Assembly: GCA_045565015.1 (NCBI GenBank)
Contig: JBJLGD010000015.1
Span: 1 to 42,287 of the forward strand
Source: GCA-2697345 sp045565015
Lineage (GTDB): Bacteria > Pseudomonadota > Alphaproteobacteria > Rhodobacterales > Rhodobacteraceae
DNA length: 42,287 nt
Direction of reading: 5' to 3'
Both the position numbers and the translations under genes were made by a program. Numbering within the stretch: the first letter of the stretch is position 1; each line of letters begins with the position of its first letter. Below the pieces are notes generated by a model. The model saw only the letters and a list, made by a program, of their open reading frames with translations. It had not been told where the DNA came from and searched no databases. Positions 32,488-41,780 of the stretch are shown piece by piece.

Positions 32488-35416
32488 GAGCTCTTTCCCC
32501 TTCACGATCCAAAAATATGGGGTCACAAATTTTACAGATAGTTTCCACATTTCTAAGGTGATCTACTACCTTGATCTGTTCACCCACTCGGGCCCTTCCA
32601 TTTCTGAGAAAACCTAAGCCAAGATTAGTCTTCAATTCAGAGGAAAAACCTACAGAGGTCGTATAACCTTGCTGCGCCGCTCTAACTGGAGACGCTTTTA
32701 GTTCAAATAAATATGAACCTGAGTAAAGTTTATCATTCGCATTTATCGGCTTTAAACCAATTAATAAATCTCTTTGATCGTCAAGCAATCCGGGACGCAT
32801 AGCAGCAGTTTTGCCAATAAAATCTTTTTTTGAGGACATCATTTTTTGAAAACCTAAATCAAAGGCTGTAATACGACCGTGAATCTCCGCGTGGGTTATA
32901 AAACCTTTTTCAATGCGTAGAACATTTAGTGCCTCCATTCCGTATAGGCCTCCGCCCATTTTAGAAGCCTCCATTCTCAATATTTCAAATAGGCTTTCTC
33001 CATACCGTGAGGGAACAGCAATCTCATAAGCGTGCTCACCTGAAAATGAGATTCTGAATAATCTGCCTTTTATATTTCCAAAACTTACCTCTTTATAGCC
33101 CATATACGGACAACTATCATTATCAATTGTCTCTACTACCATTAAATTAATTAACTCATTAGATTTTGGTCCTGCTACCGCAAACTGAGCCCATTGCTCT
33201 GTAACACTCATCAAAGTGACATCCATATCTGGCACTAGACACTGACTGACAAATTCGAGATGTGTCATTACCTGACCTGCAGCCGCCGTAGTTGTCGTAA
33301 TTACATAATGGTTTTTCCCTATACAAGCTACCGTTCCGTCATCCATCACATGGCCGTCTTCACGTAGCATCAATCCATAGCGAACTTTTCCGGTGGCTAA
33401 TTTAGCAAAGTTGTTGATGTAAATAAAATCTAGAAATGCTGCAGAATCGGGACCTTGAACATCAATTTTTCCCAAAGTTGAAACATCCACTACCCCAACA
33501 TTTTCTCTAACATATTGAACCTCTCTATTACAACTTTCTTGCCAAGTCCTTTCATTCCCTTGAGGGAAGTATGAGGGCCGATACCACAAACCAGCCTCAA
33601 TCATCGGCGCGCCAAGATCAATTGATTTCTGATGAGTGGTTGTGAACCTTTGAGGAGCAAAGCCTTCCCCTTGAGAAAATGCACCCATTGCCGCAATTGA
33701 TATTGGTGTATAAGGAGGTCGAAATGTTGTTGTTCCAGTTTCACTTATAGTCTTGCCCGTAGCCTCTGCTAATATAGCCAACGCCACTACATTCGAGTTC
33801 TTACCTTGATCAGGTGCCATTCCCTGAGTTGTATAACGCTTCATATGCTCAACTGACTTAAAATTCTCTTGTACAGAAAGCTTAATATCTTTGACAGTTA
33901 CATCGTTTTGGAAGTCCACCCAGGATCTACCCTTCGAGGGCACTGACCAAAGTGCAGATATCGCTGTTGGTTCATTTTCAGAGTCTGGCACCGAGGTTGA
34001 CTTGTAATTTATACCAATATTCTTAAGAACTTCTTTAGCTCTGAACACTCCGGATTTCAGACACCCTTTTGTTGAAAAAACGCCCGATGCCGCTCCAGCA
34101 ACTTCTAAACCCGGAATCATTCCCGGAACGGGAATAAAAGATGATATCTTATCATTCCACTCTGGCCTTCCATTCATATGACACGTTAAGTGCACTGTTG
34201 GATTCCAACCACCCGAAACTGCCAGCAAATCTGCATTTATCTTTCTTTTTGAACCATTGGAATCCGTAACTTCTAATTGTTTGATTCCCATACGCCCGCT
34301 GACATTGGTAACACACGCGCCCTTATATATTGGGAAATCGCCCTCCACCTCAGAATCTTTTCTACTATCGATATACCCCGCAATTTCGATTCCATGTGAC
34401 TGCAAGTCTGATGCTGTTTTGAAAGCATCATTATTATTTCCAAAAATAACGGCTTTTTTGCCATATACTACCCCGTAACGGTTCAGGTATCCCCGAACAG
34501 CAGATGCCATAAAAATCCCTGGTCTATCATTATTTTGAAATGCAACAGATCTTTCAATAGAACCAGCAGCATAGACCACCCCCTTAGCGACAATTCTCCA
34601 AAAATTTTCAATAGGAAGAAAATCGTCCTTTTCTGCTACGTGGTGAGAAACTCGCTCAACTGCAGCATAGGTACCTCCATCATATGCACCCGTTACGGTA
34701 GTCCTAGACATGCACCGAACATTATCCATTTCATCTAATTCTTTAATTTTTTGCTGTACCCATGTATGTCCCGGTTGACCGTCTACATCCACATTCTCTG
34801 AGTTTAAACGTCCACCAAAAATGTAATCTTCTTCACATAATATAACTTGAACACCGGTTTTCGCAGCAGTAAGAGCAGCCATTATACCCGCCGGCCCAGA
34901 CCCGATGACTAAAACATCGCATGAGGCAAATGCTTTTTCGTAGTAATCAGAGTTACTAACCATCGATAGTTTTCCTAACCCTGCAGCTCTACGAATTGCT
35001 GGTTCATAAATTTTCTCCCAAAACTTTTTTGGCCACATAAATGTTTTGTAATAAAAACCCGCTGATAGAAATGGTGACAATAAATCATTCAGCTCAAGAA
35101 TGTCCCACTTTAGGGTTCCCCAATGGTTTTGAGAGTGCACTTGAAGACCATTTACCAACTCCTGAGTTGTAAGCCTAACATTAGGAGTTATTTGATCCCC
35201 TTTTCTAATTTCTACCATTCCATTAGGCTCGTGAGACCCGTCTGTCATCAAACCACGCGGACGATGGTACTTAAATGAGCGACCCACCAATTTAATTTCA
35301 CTCGAAATTAGAGCTGAAGCTAGTGTATCACCTCGAAACCCAGAAACTTCTTTCCCATCAAAAGTGAATTTCAATGGAATATTTTTATCAATTAAACGTC
35401 CCTCACCAACCCTCAT
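32480..35416 (-). CDS. soxA: Sarcosine oxidase alpha subunit SoxA
   Basis: Large subunit of heterotetrameric sarcosine oxidase, which demethylates sarcosine to glycine and passes the methyl carbon to tetrahydrofolate. Seen: an N-terminal ferredoxin-like domain (TFDGKEVSGFRGDTLASAL), a Rossmann dinucleotide-binding motif GSGPAG (172-177), a second nucleotide-binding region (VIFGNNNDAFKTA), and from about residue 590 a GcvT-like aminomethyltransferase domain ending in the expected C-terminal barrel. Length 978, close to the usual 960-1010. It overlaps soxD as ATGA. Confidence 0.96.
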   Translation of the reverse strand: MRVGEGRLIDKNIPLKFTFDGKEVSGFRGDTLASALISSEIKLVGRSFKYHRPRGLMTDGSHEPNGMVEIRKGDQITPNVRLTTQELVNGLQVHSQNHWGTLKWDILELNDLLSPFLSAGFYYKTFMWPKKFWEKIYEPAIRRAAGLGKLSMVSNSDYYEKAFASCDVLVIGSGPAGIMAALTAAKTGVQVILCEEDYIFGGRLNSENVDVDGQPGHTWVQQKIKELDEMDNVRCMSRTTVTGAYDGGTYAAVERVSHHVAEKDDFLPIENFWRIVAKGVVYAAGSIERSVAFQNNDRPGIFMASAVRGYLNRYGVVYGKKAVIFGNNNDAFKTASDLQSHGIEIAGYIDSRKDSEVEGDFPIYKGACVTNVSGRMGIKQLEVTDSNGSKRKINADLLAVSGGWNPTVHLTCHMNGRPEWNDKISSFIPVPGMIPGLEVAGAASGVFSTKGCLKSGVFRAKEVLKNIGINYKSTSVPDSENEPTAISALWSVPSKGRSWVDFQNDVTVKDIKLSVQENFKSVEHMKRYTTQGMAPDQGKNSNVVALAILAEATGKTISETGTTTFRPPYTPISIAAMGAFSQGEGFAPQRFTTTHQKSIDLGAPMIEAGLWYRPSYFPQGNERTWQESCNREVQYVRENVGVVDVSTLGKIDVQGPDSAAFLDFIYINNFAKLATGKVRYGLMLREDGHVMDDGTVACIGKNHYVITTTTAAAGQVMTHLEFVSQCLVPDMDVTLMSVTEQWAQFAVAGPKSNELINLMVVETIDNDSCPYMGYKEVSFGNIKGRLFRISFSGEHAYEIAVPSRYGESLFEILRMEASKMGGGLYGMEALNVLRIEKGFITHAEIHGRITAFDLGFQKMMSSKKDFIGKTAAMRPGLLDDQRDLLIGLKPINANDKLYSGSYLFELKASPVRAAQQGYTTSVGFSSELKTNLGLGFLRNGRARVGEQIKVVDHLRNVETICKICDPIFLDREGERARG

Positions 35417-35682
35417 GGTACTGCTCTTTCTTTATCGTGGACTAACTCAACACTAAATATTTCATGAGTTGCTGTATCTCTCTCTATTAAAAGCCACGCC
35501 CCACAGCCAGCCTGATGTTGCCATAAATCTTTTGTTTTACCACAAGGATTCTCTCTTATATGTAAGTATTTGTGTATTGAGTCTAAATCAGCTTCTTTTG
35601 GCCTATTTAAATAATCTTTCGCTCCTAAATAATAGAACTCTCTTCGATCTCTTTCACCGCACAAAGGGCATTTAATTCGCAT
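35413..35682 (-). CDS. soxD: Sarcosine oxidase delta subunit SoxD
   Basis: Small zinc-binding subunit of heterotetrameric sarcosine oxidase. Seen: CPLC at the N-terminus (Cys5, Cys8) and HQAGC (His56, Cys60), matching the Cys-Cys-His-Cys zinc site of characterised enzymes, and the family segments RPKEADLDSI and LWQHQAGCGAWL. Length 89. ATG with AGGGAG eight bases upstream; lies 12 bases after soxB. Confidence 0.95.
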   Translation of the reverse strand: MRIKCPLCGERDRREFYYLGAKDYLNRPKEADLDSIHKYLHIRENPCGKTKDLWQHQAGCGAWLLIERDTATHEIFSVELVHDKERAVP

Positions 35683-35694
35683 TGCTAATACTCC

Positions 35695-36948
35695 CTAATG
35701 TAAGTTATGTTGAGAGCCAGTAGATTCTTCGTCTAGAAGACCAGCACCAGTTCTAAATCTATCAAAAGTATGTCGTTTTGCTACTTCATGCGGCTTGTCC
35801 TCGGCCATGAGGTGCGCCATACACCAACCAGATGCAGGAACAGCTTTAAAACCTCCATAACACCAACCACAATCCATATAAAGATTTTCAACCTCTGTTT
35901 TATCAATAATAAATGACCCATCAGGGGTCATATCCATGATTCCACCCCAACTTCTAAGAAGCTTCGCTTTACCTATAGCAGGCATTAAGCTCATTCCAGC
36001 CTCCATCACGTGTTCCATCATTGGTAAATTTCCTCTTTGAGCGTAGGATGCATGAAAATCCAGGTCACCACCAAATACTAAGCCCCCCTTATCAGATTGA
36101 GAAATATAAAAATGACCCATTCCAAACGTCACAACATGATTAATCGCTGGTTTAAGGCCCTCAGACACAAATGCTTGTAAAATGTGACTTTCAATTGGAA
36201 CTTCTAATCCTGCCATTGCTGCCACTTCAGAGGAACGGCCCGCGACAACAATCCCGACTTTTCTTCCTCTTATTGGTCCCTGACTGGTTTGGACACCTGT
36301 AACTTTTCCATTTTCAACATCAATTCCTGTAACTGCGCATCGTTGTATTAGATCCACACCTAATTGATCCGCGGCTCGCGCGTATCCCCAAGCAACGGCA
36401 TCATGCCTAGCATTACCCCCTCGCTTATGGAAAAGACCTCCATAAATGGGAAATCTATGATTATCAAAATCTAAAAATGGTAACTCGCTGCGAACGCCAT
36501 CTCGATCTAGAAGAATTGCATCATCCCCTTGATTTATCATCATATTACCACGTCGAGCAGCAGCGTCTCGCTGACCATCAGAGTGGAATAAGTTAATTAT
36601 ACCTCTTTGTGAAACCATAGCGTTATAGTTGAGGTCAGTTTCCATATTTTCCCATAACTTAAGGGAATGGCTGTAAAATTCTGAGTTACCAGGGATCATA
36701 TAGTTCGCTCGTACGATTGTAGTGTTACGTCCAATATTACCTGAGCCTATATAACCTTTTTCAAGGACTGCCACATTTGTAATGCCATGATTCTTAGCAA
36801 GGTAATAGGCCGTTGACAGACCATGGCCCCCACCGCCTATGATTATTACATCATATTCACTCTTTGGCTCAGGCTCTCGCCAAGCAGGCTTCCAATTTTT
36901 ATTTCCCGTAAGACCCTCTTTAATGATTCTTAAGGCATTATATTTCAT
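35695..36948 (-). CDS. soxB: Sarcosine oxidase beta subunit SoxB
   Basis: Flavoprotein subunit (DAO/GlyOx family) that oxidises sarcosine. Seen: an N-terminal Rossmann motif GGGGHG (residues 38-43) after YDVIIIG, RNTTIVRANY, RGGNARHDAVAWGYARAADQLGV in the middle, and a C-terminal WGGIMDMTPDGSFIID. His174 sits one residue from the number of the flavinylated His173 in the studied enzyme; this is an inference from position. Length 417. First gene of soxBDAG, ATG with AGGAG upstream. The glyA, folD and purU genes that often accompany this operon are not in the window. Confidence 0.96.
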   Translation of the reverse strand: MKYNALRIIKEGLTGNKNWKPAWREPEPKSEYDVIIIGGGGHGLSTAYYLAKNHGITNVAVLEKGYIGSGNIGRNTTIVRANYMIPGNSEFYSHSLKLWENMETDLNYNAMVSQRGIINLFHSDGQRDAAARRGNMMINQGDDAILLDRDGVRSELPFLDFDNHRFPIYGGLFHKRGGNARHDAVAWGYARAADQLGVDLIQRCAVTGIDVENGKVTGVQTSQGPIRGRKVGIVVAGRSSEVAAMAGLEVPIESHILQAFVSEGLKPAINHVVTFGMGHFYISQSDKGGLVFGGDLDFHASYAQRGNLPMMEHVMEAGMSLMPAIGKAKLLRSWGGIMDMTPDGSFIIDKTEVENLYMDCGWCYGGFKAVPASGWCMAHLMAEDKPHEVAKRHTFDRFRTGAGLLDEESTGSQHNLH

Positions 36949-37030
36949 TAATAAAATCTCCTAGTTACCCAACCAGATAACCAAGAAAAAATGGTCTTTA
37001 CAAGCCAGAATCACATAATTTATAAAAAAT

Positions 37031-37045
37031 ATATATTAAATATAT
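37031..37045. repeat. AT-only dyad upstream of soxB
   Basis: ATATATT-A-AATATAT, a perfect 7-bp inverted repeat about 83 bases before the soxB ATG, in an extremely AT-rich stretch. It is probably part of the soxB promoter region; an operator is possible, but such dyads arise easily by chance in this composition. Confidence 0.3.
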
Positions 37046-37069
37046 TAATCACAAAAAAATACTCATCTC

Positions 37070-38026
37070 TTATCTTAAATTTGGCTTAACTTCATAGCCT
37101 TTTTCCTCTGGTTCATCATCAACGATCTCGTCAGGAAAACCAGGAGCTGTAATATTTAAACCTGTGCTCTCCTCTAGCCGTTTAATAATGTTCGGTGAAA
37201 ACTCATTTGGTCCATAACGAGCCATTCCATCTTCAAAAATCGAAATCATAAGTGGATTTATTTCAAGCTGTACGTTGGAATCGTCTGCAATTTTTTGAAA
37301 AAGTGATATATCTTTGTGAACTAATCCCATAGTGAATGATATATCTCTTGAACCACTCAAAATAACTTGGCTTTCTGTCTCATGCACAAACGAGTTGCCT
37401 GAAGATATTCTTATTGCCTCAAATGCAGTACCCAAGTCCATACCCGCGCCTTTTGCAACGGTTAAAGCCTCCGCACATGTCAACAGGTTAGCAGTAGCAA
37501 GGTAATTTGTCAGAACCTTGAGAATGCTCGCAGAGCCCAAAGGTCCTGTATGTAAAATACGTCGTCCAATAGTTGAAAGAAGTGGTAAAACCTTGTCAAA
37601 AGTACTCCTTTCACAGCCAGCAAAAATTGATATATTTCCAGTTGCTGCGCGGTGGCATCCTCCAGAGACCGGACAATCTACTGCTTCTGCACCTAAACCT
37701 ATTACTTTTTCACCTAACCTCTTGACTTCGGACTCATCGGTGGTTGACATCTCTAACCAAATCTTTCCGTCAGACAAACCGTTTAAAATACCCCCCTCTG
37801 CCTCCATTACCTCCGAAGATATGGATGGGTGTGGTAAACACGTTATTATAACATCTGAATTTGAAGCCACTTCAGCGGGCGTTTTAGCAGTTTTTGCGCC
37901 CATTTCTATAAATTGATTAACTAGCCGATTATCTAGATCTCTTACAATTAGATCAAAACCATTTCTCAAAATACTACTAGCTAGTTTTCCACCTACATTT
38001 CCAAGTCCTATAAAGCCAATACGCAT
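37070..38026 (-). CDS. NAD(P)-dependent beta-hydroxyacid dehydrogenase (HIBADH-like)
   Basis: Member of the 3-hydroxyisobutyrate / tartronate-semialdehyde reductase family. Seen: N-terminal Rossmann motif GLGNVG (residues 7-12), substrate loop DCPVSGG (117-123), catalytic Lys170 with Asn174, and the C-terminal all-helical domain. The last 30 residues form a charged, proline-containing tail (DEIVDDEPEEKGYEVKPNLR) beyond the usual end. Length 318. ATG with AGAGG upstream. It lies 121 bases before soxB on the same strand, so joint expression with the sarcosine operon is possible. The substrate cannot be read from the sequence. Confidence 0.85.
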   Translation of the reverse strand: MRIGFIGLGNVGGKLASSILRNGFDLIVRDLDNRLVNQFIEMGAKTAKTPAEVASNSDVIITCLPHPSISSEVMEAEGGILNGLSDGKIWLEMSTTDESEVKRLGEKVIGLGAEAVDCPVSGGCHRAATGNISIFAGCERSTFDKVLPLLSTIGRRILHTGPLGSASILKVLTNYLATANLLTCAEALTVAKGAGMDLGTAFEAIRISSGNSFVHETESQVILSGSRDISFTMGLVHKDISLFQKIADDSNVQLEINPLMISIFEDGMARYGPNEFSPNIIKRLEESTGLNITAPGFPDEIVDDEPEEKGYEVKPNLR

Positions 38027-38225
38027 TCATTTAACCTCTCAAATACAAAGCTACTCTACCAAATACCAAGTCTATTAAAACTTCTTTTAAAAGACCGACA
38101 ATACAGTTCATCATTTACGACAAAAAACCTATCATTAGCCCCAAGTGTCAAGAAAAAATATTTTATACAAACCTTATAAAACAATTTATAAAAGCCTAGA
38201 AAGTAACCTAGTTGAAGGGAAAAAA

Positions 38226-38972
38226 TTGTTAAATACTATCTTTTTTGGTGAAAAAACCGAAAAACCACCATTGATAATTTTACATGGTCTCTTGGGGTCA
38301 GCGAAAAACTGGACCTCTATGGCTAAAGCACTATCGACGGATAGACAGGTGATTTGCTTCGATCAAAGAAATCATGGGAAAAGCCCCTGGCTATCCACTC
38401 ATAGCTACGAAGATATGGCTCAAGATCTCGCTGAGATATTGGATAGTAAAGTGGATGTACTCGGACATTCAATGGGTGGAAAAACTGCGATGGCTTTATC
38501 ATTAAAAAGTCCAAATCTAGTAAATAGGTTGATAATAGCTGATATATCACCGATTAATTATGAGCATACTCAAGTTTCTATAATTGAGGCTTTATTAGAT
38601 GTTGACCTAAATAATATCTCAAGTCGTAATGAAGCAATTGAGAAGATGGACTCTATTGACCGGGACCTCAGGACCTTCTTAGCCCAGTCAATTAACATGG
38701 AAGAGAAAAAGTGGGACTTCAACTTAGCAGTTCTTAAAAAGGAGTCCGATAAAATACGTAAATTCCCAGAATTTAAAGCTAAGTTCTATGGAGATAGTCT
38801 TTTTATCAGAGGAGAACGCTCAAAATACACTAGTAAATCTCATGATAGAATTATAAAGAGATTTTTTGCTAATTGTAATTTTGAGACTATTAAAGGGACG
38901 GGTCACTGGTTGCATTTTGAAAAACCCACAGAATTTAAAAGTAAAATTATAAATTTTCTTAATTCCAAATAA
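38226..38972 (+). CDS. Alpha/beta-fold hydrolase, YbfF-like esterase
   Basis: Cytoplasmic alpha/beta hydrolase of unknown substrate. Seen: oxyanion loop LHGLLG near residue 20, nucleophile elbow GHSMGG (Ser82), and the catalytic His227 in GTGHWLHFEKP. The frame is open to a GTG at 38145, but I prefer the TTG at 38226: it has AAGGGA at normal distance, the 27 extra codons are AT-rich and unlike the family, and the remaining 248 residues match YbfF-type length. Divergent from the hydroxyacid dehydrogenase and convergent with lepA, with 17 bases between the stops. Confidence 0.82.
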   Translation: MLNTIFFGEKTEKPPLIILHGLLGSAKNWTSMAKALSTDRQVICFDQRNHGKSPWLSTHSYEDMAQDLAEILDSKVDVLGHSMGGKTAMALSLKSPNLVNRLIIADISPINYEHTQVSIIEALLDVDLNNISSRNEAIEKMDSIDRDLRTFLAQSINMEEKKWDFNLAVLKKESDKIRKFPEFKAKFYGDSLFIRGERSKYTSKSHDRIIKRFFANCNFETIKGTGHWLHFEKPTEFKSKIINFLNSK

Positions 38973-38989
38973 GATATAACTTTGTAAAT

Positions 38990-40789
38990 TTACCCATCCA
39001 TTTTAAGTGCCGAAATAAAAGCCTCTTGTGGGATGTTTACTTTACCAAATTGTCTCATTTTCTTTTTGCCAGCTTTTTGTTTCTCTAATAGCTTTTTTTT
39101 TCGAGTTACATCCCCACCGTAGCATTTTGCAGTCACATCCTTTCGCATTGCCGCCAATGTTTCTCTGGCAACAATGCGACCACCAATTGCCGCTTGAATT
39201 GGAATTTTAAACATATGCCTTGGTATCAGATCTTTAAGCTTTTCACACATTGATCGACCCCTTTGTTCAGCTCGATCACGGTGCACCATTGTACTTAATG
39301 CATCGACAGGTTCATCATTTACTAAAATTTGCATTTTAACTAAATTATCTTCTCTATACTCCAGCATTTGATAATCGAAAGAGGCGTAACCTTTTGTTAA
39401 ACTTTTTAACCGATCATAAAAATCAAAAACTACTTCATTAAGTGGTAAATCATAAACAACCATCGCACGTGAACCTGCATACGTTAGTTCTAACTGGATA
39501 CCTCTGCGATCTTGGCATAACTTCAAAACATCACCCAGATAATCGTCTGGTACAAGTATCGTAGCTTTGATGCGTGGCTCTTCCATGTGATCGACATGAG
39601 TAAGGTCAGGCATATCGGCAGGATTATGCAATTCTATAAATTCACCATCTCGCATAAATATATGATAAATTACGGACGGCGCAGTGGTAATAAGTTCAAT
39701 ATCAAATTCTCGTTCGATCCGGTCTCGAACAACCTCGAGGTGCAATAGACCTAAAAATCCACATCTAAAACCAAATCCTAATGCAGCCGATGTCTCCATC
39801 TCGTGAGAAAACGATGCATCATTCAGTGAAAGTTTCTCTATGGAGTCTCTTAAATCTTCGAATTGCGAAGAGTCTATTGGAAACAAACCACAAAATACGA
39901 CTGGTTGAGAGGGCTTAAATCCCTGTAACGCTTCTACAGCCCCATTTCGATCGTGAGTAATTGTATCTCCAACTCTAGTATCTCTGACTTGCTTTATCGA
40001 TGCCGTAATAAAACCAATTTCTCCTGGACCCAACTCATCAATAGGTTCCATGGCAGGACGAAAAACACCGACTCGTTCAACACTGTGAAACGAATTATTT
40101 GACATCATTCTAACTTTATCACCTTTTTTTAACACTCCATCGATAACTCGGACTAGGACAATTACGCCTAGATATGCATCGTACCAGGAGTCCACTAACA
40201 TTGCTTTCAATGGAGCTCTATTATCACCTACTGGAGGAGGTAATAAAGAAACTATGGCTTCTAAGGTTTCATTTATACCTTGACCAGTCTTAGCTGAAAC
40301 AAAAATTGCCCCAGATGCATCTATTCCAATTACATCTTCAATTTGTTCAGCAACTCTATCACAATCACTTGCCGGCAGATCAATCTTATTTAAGACTGGA
40401 ATTATTTCGTGGTCCGCATCTATGGCCTGATAAACGTTAGCTAATGTCTGAGCCTCGACCCCCTGCGTACTATCAACAACTAACAATGACCCCTCAACAG
40501 CCTTCATAGATCGACTAACTTCATAAGCAAAATCAACATGACCTGGCGTATCAATCAAATTTAGGACGTATTTGTAACCGTCTTGAGCCAAATAATCTAA
40601 CCGAACAGTGTTAGCTTTTATGGTGATTCCACGCTCTCGCTCGATATCCATTGTATCAAGAAGCTGTTCTTTCATATCCCTTTGGCTGACTGTACCAGTC
40701 TGCTGAATAAGTCTGTCAGCTAGGGTAGACTTTCCATGATCGATATGCGCGACTATGGAGAAATTTCTAATTTTTGATAAGTCTGTCAT
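38990..40789 (-). CDS. lepA: Elongation factor 4 (LepA)
   Basis: Translational GTPase that acts on stalled or assembling ribosomes. Seen: G1 motif AHIDHGKST near residue 14, effector-region RERGITIKANTVRL, G3 DTPGHVDF, G4 NKIDLP, and the LepA-specific C-terminal domain ending KKMRQFGKVNIPQEAFISAL. Length 599, normal for the family. ATG start. Confidence 0.97.
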   Translation of the reverse strand: MTDLSKIRNFSIVAHIDHGKSTLADRLIQQTGTVSQRDMKEQLLDTMDIERERGITIKANTVRLDYLAQDGYKYVLNLIDTPGHVDFAYEVSRSMKAVEGSLLVVDSTQGVEAQTLANVYQAIDADHEIIPVLNKIDLPASDCDRVAEQIEDVIGIDASGAIFVSAKTGQGINETLEAIVSLLPPPVGDNRAPLKAMLVDSWYDAYLGVIVLVRVIDGVLKKGDKVRMMSNNSFHSVERVGVFRPAMEPIDELGPGEIGFITASIKQVRDTRVGDTITHDRNGAVEALQGFKPSQPVVFCGLFPIDSSQFEDLRDSIEKLSLNDASFSHEMETSAALGFGFRCGFLGLLHLEVVRDRIEREFDIELITTAPSVIYHIFMRDGEFIELHNPADMPDLTHVDHMEEPRIKATILVPDDYLGDVLKLCQDRRGIQLELTYAGSRAMVVYDLPLNEVVFDFYDRLKSLTKGYASFDYQMLEYREDNLVKMQILVNDEPVDALSTMVHRDRAEQRGRSMCEKLKDLIPRHMFKIPIQAAIGGRIVARETLAAMRKDVTAKCYGGDVTRKKKLLEKQKAGKKKMRQFGKVNIPQEAFISALKMDG

Positions 40790-40917
40790 GAATTACGGAT
40801 ATGAGATATGCTATGACCAGGGTCAAGCCCTCAGTTTGTTTTTTGAAATATTAGAATCATTAAATCAAGATTATTGATGTAGTATTATTTAAGATCAGAT
40901 TGGCCAAATAAAATTTA

Positions 40918-41352
40918 TTAGTTATTATCGTTTACAACAACGGTGGTCTCTAACTCTCCTGCATTTTTAAATTTTAAGACCAACTTCACCAAATTGCCTT
41001 TTTGCAGTTTCTCGGTTAAGCCCATCAGCATTATATGTTTTCCGCCTGACTTGAGAATAATTTCTTCTCCCACACCAAACTTAAGACCCATCATGATATG
41101 CTTCATCTTTACGACACCATTAGATGACACTAATGTATCGTGTAACATAGCTTTCTTCGCACTTGTCGTTGTAACCGACATTAATCGATCTGAAACATCC
41201 GAATCATTTTTTATGGTCATAAAAACTGCTGCCGCTTTACCCATGCCGCTAGAAACTTTTATGGATGAATTTATAAAATGAATGTCTGCTAAAACAGGGA
41301 AACAACAAAAGCTAAATAGAAATATAAGAATGGACTGAAAATAATTTTTCAT
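40918..41352 (-). CDS. Periplasmic copper chaperone, PCuAC family
   Basis: Copper(I) chaperone that in related bacteria feeds the CuA site of cytochrome c oxidase. Seen: a Sec signal peptide with likely cleavage after VLA (about residue 22) and the family's His/Met copper ligands, here His71, Met83, His106 and Met108 (HIM). Length 144. It stands alone, not next to a Sco or oxidase gene. ATG start. Confidence 0.88.
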   Translation of the reverse strand: MKNYFQSILIFLFSFCCFPVLADIHFINSSIKVSSGMGKAAAVFMTIKNDSDVSDRLMSVTTTSAKKAMLHDTLVSSNGVVKMKHIMMGLKFGVGEEIILKSGGKHIMLMGLTEKLQKGNLVKLVLKFKNAGELETTVVVNDNN

Positions 41353-41387
41353 ATCTAACCCGATTCCTTTGGTTAATTGCGTTGCGC

Positions 41388-41678
41388 CTAAGAAACCACC
41401 TGTTTTGCTTTTTCGATATCTCTCTTAATTTTTAATGCCTTTGACGATAGAACTTCGGGCTTAGCTTTAGACATAAATCCGTCTAAACCGCCTCTGTGAT
41501 CTACTGTCCTTAGGGCAGCGGCGGATATTCTAAATTTAAATGAGCGACCTAGTGTTTCTGAAACCAACGTTACATCATTGAGGTTCGGTAAAAAACGTCT
41601 GCGAGTCCTGTTATTTGCGTGACTAACATTGTTACCTGACATTGGTCCTTTTGAAGTAAATTCACATACGCGCGACAT
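41388..41678 (-). CDS. rpmB: 50S ribosomal protein L28
   Basis: Ribosomal protein L28. Seen: N-terminal MSRVCEFTSKGPMSGNNVSHAN and a basic middle NRTRRRFLPNLN, as in the bacterial family. The frame is open to a GTG at 41693, but the ATG at 41678 with AGGA upstream gives the normal N-terminus and 96 residues. A promoter-like sequence lies upstream. Confidence 0.96.
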   Translation of the reverse strand: MSRVCEFTSKGPMSGNNVSHANNRTRRRFLPNLNDVTLVSETLGRSFKFRISAAALRTVDHRGGLDGFMSKAKPEVLSSKALKIKRDIEKAKQVVS

Positions 41679-41724
41679 AGTGTTTCCTATCACAAATTTT
41701 AAATTTAAGTTTAATTAAAGCAGT

Positions 41725-41753
41725 CAGATACTAGCAGAAGACCAGTTCGTCAA
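41725..41753 (-). promoter_or_regulatory. Likely rpmB promoter
   Basis: On the minus strand TTGACG, 17 bases, TATCTG, ending 46 bases before the rpmB ATG. TTGAC is the strongly conserved -35 in Alphaproteobacteria; no other candidate of this quality lies in the gap. Confidence 0.45.
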
Positions 41754-41780
41754 GTGATCAAAGATCCTTGATGATGCGTT

